This document shows, in pieces, positions 49,084 through 52,674 of a stretch of 52,674 nt of DNA; within the stretch, counting starts at the first letter, position 1; each line of letters opens with the position of its first letter. A program made the translations under genes and the position numbers. Below the pieces are notes generated by a model that saw only the letters and a list, made by a program, of their open reading frames with translations, ran no database searches and had not been told where the DNA came from. This DNA is from Streptomyces radiopugnans (GTDB lineage Bacteria > Actinomycetota > Actinomycetes > Streptomycetales > Streptomycetaceae): contig NZ_FOET01000022.1 in assembly GCF_900110735.1 (NCBI RefSeq), positions 1 to 52,674 of the forward strand, given 5' to 3'.

Positions 49084-49290
49084 AGCACCTTCCGCCGGCG
49101 CCGAAGCCGGTGGTCCGCGAGGTCCTCGGGGAACGCCGGCCTTCGGGGCGGGTGCTGGCGAAGGTGTGCGAAGGGCAAGGCTCGGCCCCGGTCCGGCGGT
49201 CGTGGCCTACCAGGGCGGGTCCCGCCGCTTGGCCGACGAGTTGCTGGAGGCCTGGGAACACTGGGAATCGAGGGGGCGCTGGGGCCGTAC
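49084..49290 (+). pseudogene. Unrecognised C-terminal gene fragment with frameshift
   Basis: PKPVVREVLGERRPSGRVLA, KVCEGQGSA, then after a shift near 49190 GPAVVAYQGGSRRLADELLE, AWEHWESRGR. It reads as the end of a soluble enzyme, perhaps a methyltransferase, but no start or core remains. Confidence 0.3.
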
Positions 49291-49779
49291 GACTCTCAAA
49301 GAGGGTCGGGGCCCTGTGGCCGTGCGCCGCCGGAGGCGGGAGGAGGGCCAGCCGGGCGTGCCGGACGGGTCGCCCGTCTGGCCCGCGGTGAAGGCCACGG
49401 CCTCACAGCCCACCCCCAGCGCGCCGAGCAGGAGTCCAGGGCCGTCTTCGGCGTCGACGACTGCCACCAGCAGCCCGTCATGCGAATCCCGCGGGAGGCG
49501 GGGGTCGTGTCGCCCACCGGAGTGCTGGCCGGGGCCGCCTTCTTCGCGCCTGGCCGGTGCGACGTCGATGCCGGGCGGGTCACGGCGGCCGGAGCAGCAG
49601 GGTCGCAGGAGGGGTACCGGGGGCGAGTGACGGGGACGACCGGTACGCCGACGGTGCGGACGCCGAGACCGAGATCGCCGAGGCCGGCACGTACGGGCCG
49701 GTATGGCCGCTGTGTCGTTCGCGGGCACGGAGCCGGGAGCGTTGCGCCGTCGGCCGGGGTGCGGAGGCGGTTGGCCGTG
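49291..49779. other. Noncoding or decayed stretch
   Basis: No frame on either strand has protein-like composition or a credible start and ribosome-binding site. The long open frames here are typical high-GC artefacts. Confidence 0.4.
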
Positions 49780-50538
49780 ATGGCTGCTGGGCGGTTGAAT
49801 GCCGGGGTGGTGGACTGGACGCGGGTGTACGACTCCCACGGGGCCGCCGACCGCGTGCCCGGGCTTCTGGATCGGGCGGAGCGCGGAGGCGGGGAAGAGG
49901 TGTGGGCGGAGCTGTGGGATCGGTTGTGTCTCCACGGCGAGACGGTGTTCCCCGCAAGCTTCGCCGCCCTGCCGCGCCTGGTGGAGCTCGCCCGCACCCG
50001 TGCGCGGGCGCTGGAGCTGGCCGGGGCGATCGTGCGCGGCGCCGCACACGATCACGGGAGTGATGCGTTGTTCGCCGACTGCACGGCGGCGGTCACGGAG
50101 CTGCGGGAGCTGGTGGACCACCGCCTGCGCACCCGGCCCGGCGACTGGCTCTCCTCCTTCCGCGACCTGCTTGCGACCGCCGGGCAGTACCACTGGAGCG
50201 CCGTCCTGGAAGACTTCACGGACGACTTCTACCCCCTGCCCTGCCCGCACTGCGCCGGGGAGGTGACCGTCGCCATCGGGGTCCACGGGTGCTACGCGGC
50301 AATCCGGGACTGGGACCGGGGCGATGTGGAGCGGCGCCCGTTGCGGCCGGCCTCCCCCGCGGAGCTTCGCGGGGTGGGGCGGTGGATGTACGACACGGCC
50401 GTCCGCGACGGGCAGGCGGGGATCGCCTGGGGGATCACCTACCTGTTCGGCCGGGCCCAGTGCCCGCGCTGCGGGACGGTGTTCACGATCGCCGAGGAGT
50501 ACACGTCCGCCAACCTCCCGCCCTGCCCTGGGCGGTAG
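49780..50538 (+). CDS. Hypothetical protein with C-terminal zinc ribbon, 252 aa
   Basis: ATG 49780 (GTG just before it is an alternative). Helical N-terminal half: AADRVPGLLDRAERGGGEEV, WAELWDRLCLHGETVFPASF, AALPRLVELARTRARALELA, which is HEAT-like. The C-terminal half has a split zinc ribbon, CPHCAGEV (about residue 160) and CPRCGTVF near the end, around GCYAAIRDWDRGD and AGIAWGITYLFGRAQ. No enzyme motif. Proteins of this design are found singly in Streptomyces and have no known role. Confidence 0.8.
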   Translation: MAAGRLNAGVVDWTRVYDSHGAADRVPGLLDRAERGGGEEVWAELWDRLCLHGETVFPASFAALPRLVELARTRARALELAGAIVRGAAHDHGSDALFADCTAAVTELRELVDHRLRTRPGDWLSSFRDLLATAGQYHWSAVLEDFTDDFYPLPCPHCAGEVTVAIGVHGCYAAIRDWDRGDVERRPLRPASPAELRGVGRWMYDTAVRDGQAGIAWGITYLFGRAQCPRCGTVFTIAEEYTSANLPPCPGR

Positions 50539-50727
50539 CGGACCCGGACGGGCCGTACAGCGGGTGAGCGGCGGGGGAACCGCCCGTGCGTATCCGGTGC
50601 TCTTCACTCTTCGAGGCGGGCGACGGCCAGGACACCACCGGGGTGCCTGTCCTCTGGGTGGCCCATGGTGGGTGGGCCGGCCAGAGCGGGAAGGGCGCCT
50701 GCCGTATCCGGTCCGCTGGGAGGGTTC

Positions 50728-52050
50728 ATGCTGACGGCGGTGTTCCGCGGCCACACAGGGTATGTGGTTCTCTCGCTCGTAGTGGTGCTGGTCGCGGGAG
50801 CGGTGTGTTATCTGGCCTCCTTGAAACTGGCGTGGAGAAGACCGTGGTCGTGTGCGGCGCTGGGCTGTGCGGTGGCGGCCGAGCTGTGTCTGACGTTGTG
50901 GTCCACCGGCAGTGGGATGGCGGGCCGGTGTGTCGTCAACCGTGACCTGGCCGAGCCGTTCCTTACCGCCCAGGGACTGTGGAACACGGTGATGTTCCTT
51001 CCCGTCGGGCTGTTCGGGATGCTGGCGGTGCGCAGGCCGGCGCCGGTTTTGGCCGGGGTGGTGAGCTTGACGGTGGCCACCGAGATAGCCCAGGGGGTGC
51101 TTCCGGTAGGCCGGGGCTGTGACACCGCCGATGTGGAGATGAACACGATCGGGGGGCTGCTGGGGCTGGCGGTCGGCTGGCTCGTCCTGCGGACACTCCG
51201 GTGGCCGGTGCGCCCCTGGCGGGCGAGCGCCTCCGGGTCGGTTGCGGTCTTTGCCTGCGTGGTACTGGTGTCGGCTGTCATGTGGGGGTTGCGGATCACC
51301 GCGACCGTCGTCGATGCCACCTCGCTGCGGTTCGCCACCGCTGCGCAGCAGGCGGCTGCCGAGCAGGCGGTGCAGCATGCCTTCGGCGACCGCTACACCG
51401 TGGCGAACGTCCAGTCGAGTCCGGACTCCGGGCAGTTGTTCATCGCGATGGACGGCGGGTTCGCCTCGCTGTCATGGCCGGATGCGCGTCGGTTCTCCGC
51501 CAGCCTGGTTGCCACGCCCACCGACCACCGCTGGGCCTTCCCCGTTCCGGGAGCAGATGCCCCGCCGCAGGACGCCTCCGATGCGCTGGCCATCGCGCGC
51601 CGCTACGCCGCCGACCGCTACGCGTGGGCGCTGCGCGGATCCGAAGCCGAGGTGAGCGCGGTCGACGCGGACAAAGGGCCGGGCTGGCTGGTCAGCTGGC
51701 GTCGTGTGCGCGGTGGCATCGTCATGCCGATGCGCCTGGATGTGCAGGTCGCCCCCTCCGGGCGCATTACCGAACTGTCCGCCCACAGGGTGACAGACCC
51801 CGGGAAGCTTCCGGAGGCGACGGTCAGCGCACAGGATGCCGAGCGTACCCTGCGTATCCACCTCACACAGGCCTCGTCCGAGCCGGAGGCATCAGCTGTT
51901 GATGTGCACGACCTGACCGCCGTGGAACGCGAGGGGAGGTGGCGGGTGGAGTGGATCGTCACCGTTGAGCCGATTGACGCCTACTTCGCCGTCGACGCAT
52001 CGACCGGGACGGTGCACGAGAACGTCGATGCCCAGCTCGGGGCCGGTTGA
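50728..52050 (+). CDS. VanZ-family membrane protein with C-terminal extracytoplasmic domain
   Basis: 440 aa from ATG 50728 (GGGAGGG upstream). Residues 10-175 are the VanZ domain, with membrane segments YVVLSLVVVLVAGAVCYLAS, GLWNTVMFLPVGLFGMLAV, VVSLTVATEIAQGVLPVGRG and GGLLGLAVGWLVLRTL; CDTADVEMNTIGGLLG is the typical VanZ end. A fifth segment (SVAVFACVVLVSAVMWGL) leads into a 230-residue soluble domain with PepSY-like repeats (AERTLRIHLTQASSEPEASA, WIVTVEPIDAYFAVDASTGT). VanZ gives low-level teicoplanin resistance in enterococci; the role here is unknown. Confidence 0.88.
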   Translation: MLTAVFRGHTGYVVLSLVVVLVAGAVCYLASLKLAWRRPWSCAALGCAVAAELCLTLWSTGSGMAGRCVVNRDLAEPFLTAQGLWNTVMFLPVGLFGMLAVRRPAPVLAGVVSLTVATEIAQGVLPVGRGCDTADVEMNTIGGLLGLAVGWLVLRTLRWPVRPWRASASGSVAVFACVVLVSAVMWGLRITATVVDATSLRFATAAQQAAAEQAVQHAFGDRYTVANVQSSPDSGQLFIAMDGGFASLSWPDARRFSASLVATPTDHRWAFPVPGADAPPQDASDALAIARRYAADRYAWALRGSEAEVSAVDADKGPGWLVSWRRVRGGIVMPMRLDVQVAPSGRITELSAHRVTDPGKLPEATVSAQDAERTLRIHLTQASSEPEASAVDVHDLTAVEREGRWRVEWIVTVEPIDAYFAVDASTGTVHENVDAQLGAG

Positions 52051-52276
52051 CATGTCGAGCAGTACCACCGGCCCCACAGCCCTGGGTGCACGGGGGCGCC
52101 GAGCCGGATGGCGACGCGGGCAACAGCATGGGGCAGGCAAGGTTACCGGGGCAGACCCTGGCCGCGGCCCTGCCGGGGCAGGACGGTTCCGTCCGGGGTG
52201 GTGCGGTCGTCGTGCTGCTCGGCCGTCACCGCACCGTCTTGCGGTCGTGGTGAGGAGCGCCTGACCGACCGGATGG
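52051..52276. other. Intergenic stretch before right inverted repeat
   Basis: No supported gene between the VanZ-family stop and the right copy of the toxin gene. Confidence 0.5.
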
Positions 52277-52522
52277 TCAGCGCAGGCGGCCGAGGTGGAT
52301 CACATGGACGCGGACCTGGCGGTCGCTGATCTCGTACATCACCCGGTAGGCCCCGACGTGGATGCGCAGCACATCGCTGCTGCCGAAGGCGCCCTGGGGG
52401 CGGGGGTTGTCGGCGAGGTGGTCGACGGCGGTGAAGACCTGCCTCACCCCGTCGGGGTCGTCCTTGGCGAGCCGCTCCGCCTGGACCAGGGCCTCGGGCT
52501 CCCAGACGACCTCATACCTCAC
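52277..52522 (-). CDS. RelE/ParE-family toxin, right copy
   Basis: Identical in protein sequence to the toxin at 153-398 and in opposite orientation. GTG 52522 overlaps the antitoxin stop. Motifs as in the left copy (GAYRVMYEI, VHVIHLGRLR). Perfect identity of the two copies means recent duplication, active repeat conversion (as between ends of a linear replicon), or an assembly effect. Confidence 0.85.
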   Translation of the reverse strand: MRYEVVWEPEALVQAERLAKDDPDGVRQVFTAVDHLADNPRPQGAFGSSDVLRIHVGAYRVMYEISDRQVRVHVIHLGRLR

Positions 52523-52674
52523 GCCTGGTCCTGGCCGAAGACGCGGCGGTAGGCCTCCTCGTGCGGGACGCCGGTGTCCTCGCCGCGGGCCTGGCGGGCG
52601 CGGTAGGCGGCCAGCGCCCGCAGCTCCTGCAGTTCCAGGGCATCGGCGGGGCTGACCAGCATCGCGACGGTCTG
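52519..52674 (-). CDS. Antitoxin C-terminal part, right copy (cut by window edge)
   Basis: Mirror of the left partial gene: 51 residues ending with TGA that overlaps the toxin GTG. The N-terminus lies off the window. Family assignment (Phd/YefM-like) rests mainly on linkage to the toxin. Confidence 0.6.
   Translation of the reverse strand, partial: QTVAMLVSPADALELQELRALAAYRARQARGEDTGVPHEEAYRRVFGQDQA

Larger units (their letters stand above)
52277..52674. repeat. Right terminal inverted repeat (398 bp)
   Basis: Exact reverse complement of 1-398; its inner border is the toxin stop codon and its outer border is beyond the window. Confidence 0.95.

Noticed and set aside
49207..51378. 723-codon minus-strand open frame
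   Set aside because: It lies opposite the zinc-ribbon and VanZ-family genes, is Pro/Arg/His-rich and has no domain.

Overview
The window is high-GC DNA with actinobacterial (Streptomyces-like) gene style: GTG starts, four-base ATGA/GTGA gene overlaps, leaderless promoters of the form TAGxxT followed by ATG, and Streptomyces-type protein families (replication-relaxation protein, DUF6461, DUF2750, MmyB-like XRE regulators). It looks like a plasmid or other accessory replicon, or a mobile-element-rich chromosome arm. There is no rRNA, tRNA or core metabolic gene, and many genes are broken by insertion elements. The two ends are perfect inverted copies of 398 bp that carry a RelE-type toxin gene and the end of its antitoxin gene. 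The window therefore starts and stops inside a repeat: either a contig broken at a repeat or the inner part of a linear molecule with inverted ends.

Layout. 0-2.9 kb: toxin-antitoxin end, a decayed ABC transporter, an ACT-domain gene behind a leader/terminator, a three-repeat CRISPR array without cas genes, and a 124-aa orphan gene. 2.9-8.85 kb: an IS21-type element (istA intact) whose istB is split by a 3.66-kb element carrying a tyrosine recombinase, a small XRE protein, a zinc-ribbon/degenerate recombinase and a barstar gene. 8.9-13.2 kb: a plasmid-type cluster of zinc-ribbon proteins of unknown function with a duplicated upstream motif. 13.3-15.1 kb: an IS5-type element with 35-bp inverted ends and TA duplications between two gene fragments. 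15.3 kb: a second orphan CRISPR pair. 15.5-18.6 kb: a replication-relaxation gene, a remnant of a possible second copy, a small gene and a repeat-rich noncoding stretch that could be an origin. 18.6-25.3 kb: insertion elements (two IS5-like, one IS630, one decayed IS5-like), one enclosing a DUF2750 passenger gene, then a TnsA-like fragment and a methyltransferase.

25.5-37.6 kb is the most intact part. It has an AraC regulator divergent from an NmrA-type reductase and a flavodoxin-fold quinone reductase, then a fatty-acid desaturase remnant, a NarL-type two-component system, an ABC transporter (ATPase plus 843-aa FtsX permease), an MFS exporter and an FAD monooxygenase. The desaturase remnant and the ABC operon share a distinctive upstream motif, which suggests common control by the two-component system.

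37.6-40 kb is a graveyard of IstB, recombinase, IS3, DciA-like and Tn3 fragments. 40.1-43.2 kb is a tautomerase/SDR/SDR operon divergent from an XRE regulator. 43.3-47.1 kb holds RHS, IS3 and IS110 remnants, a DUF6461 gene, a HEAT-like gene and a broken winged-helix gene. 47.1-52.1 kb holds a secreted cysteine-repeat protein, an AadA-like nucleotidyltransferase, an orphan zinc-ribbon protein and a VanZ-family membrane protein, before the right inverted end.

All functional calls come from reading the translated sequence. No database search or alignment program was run.
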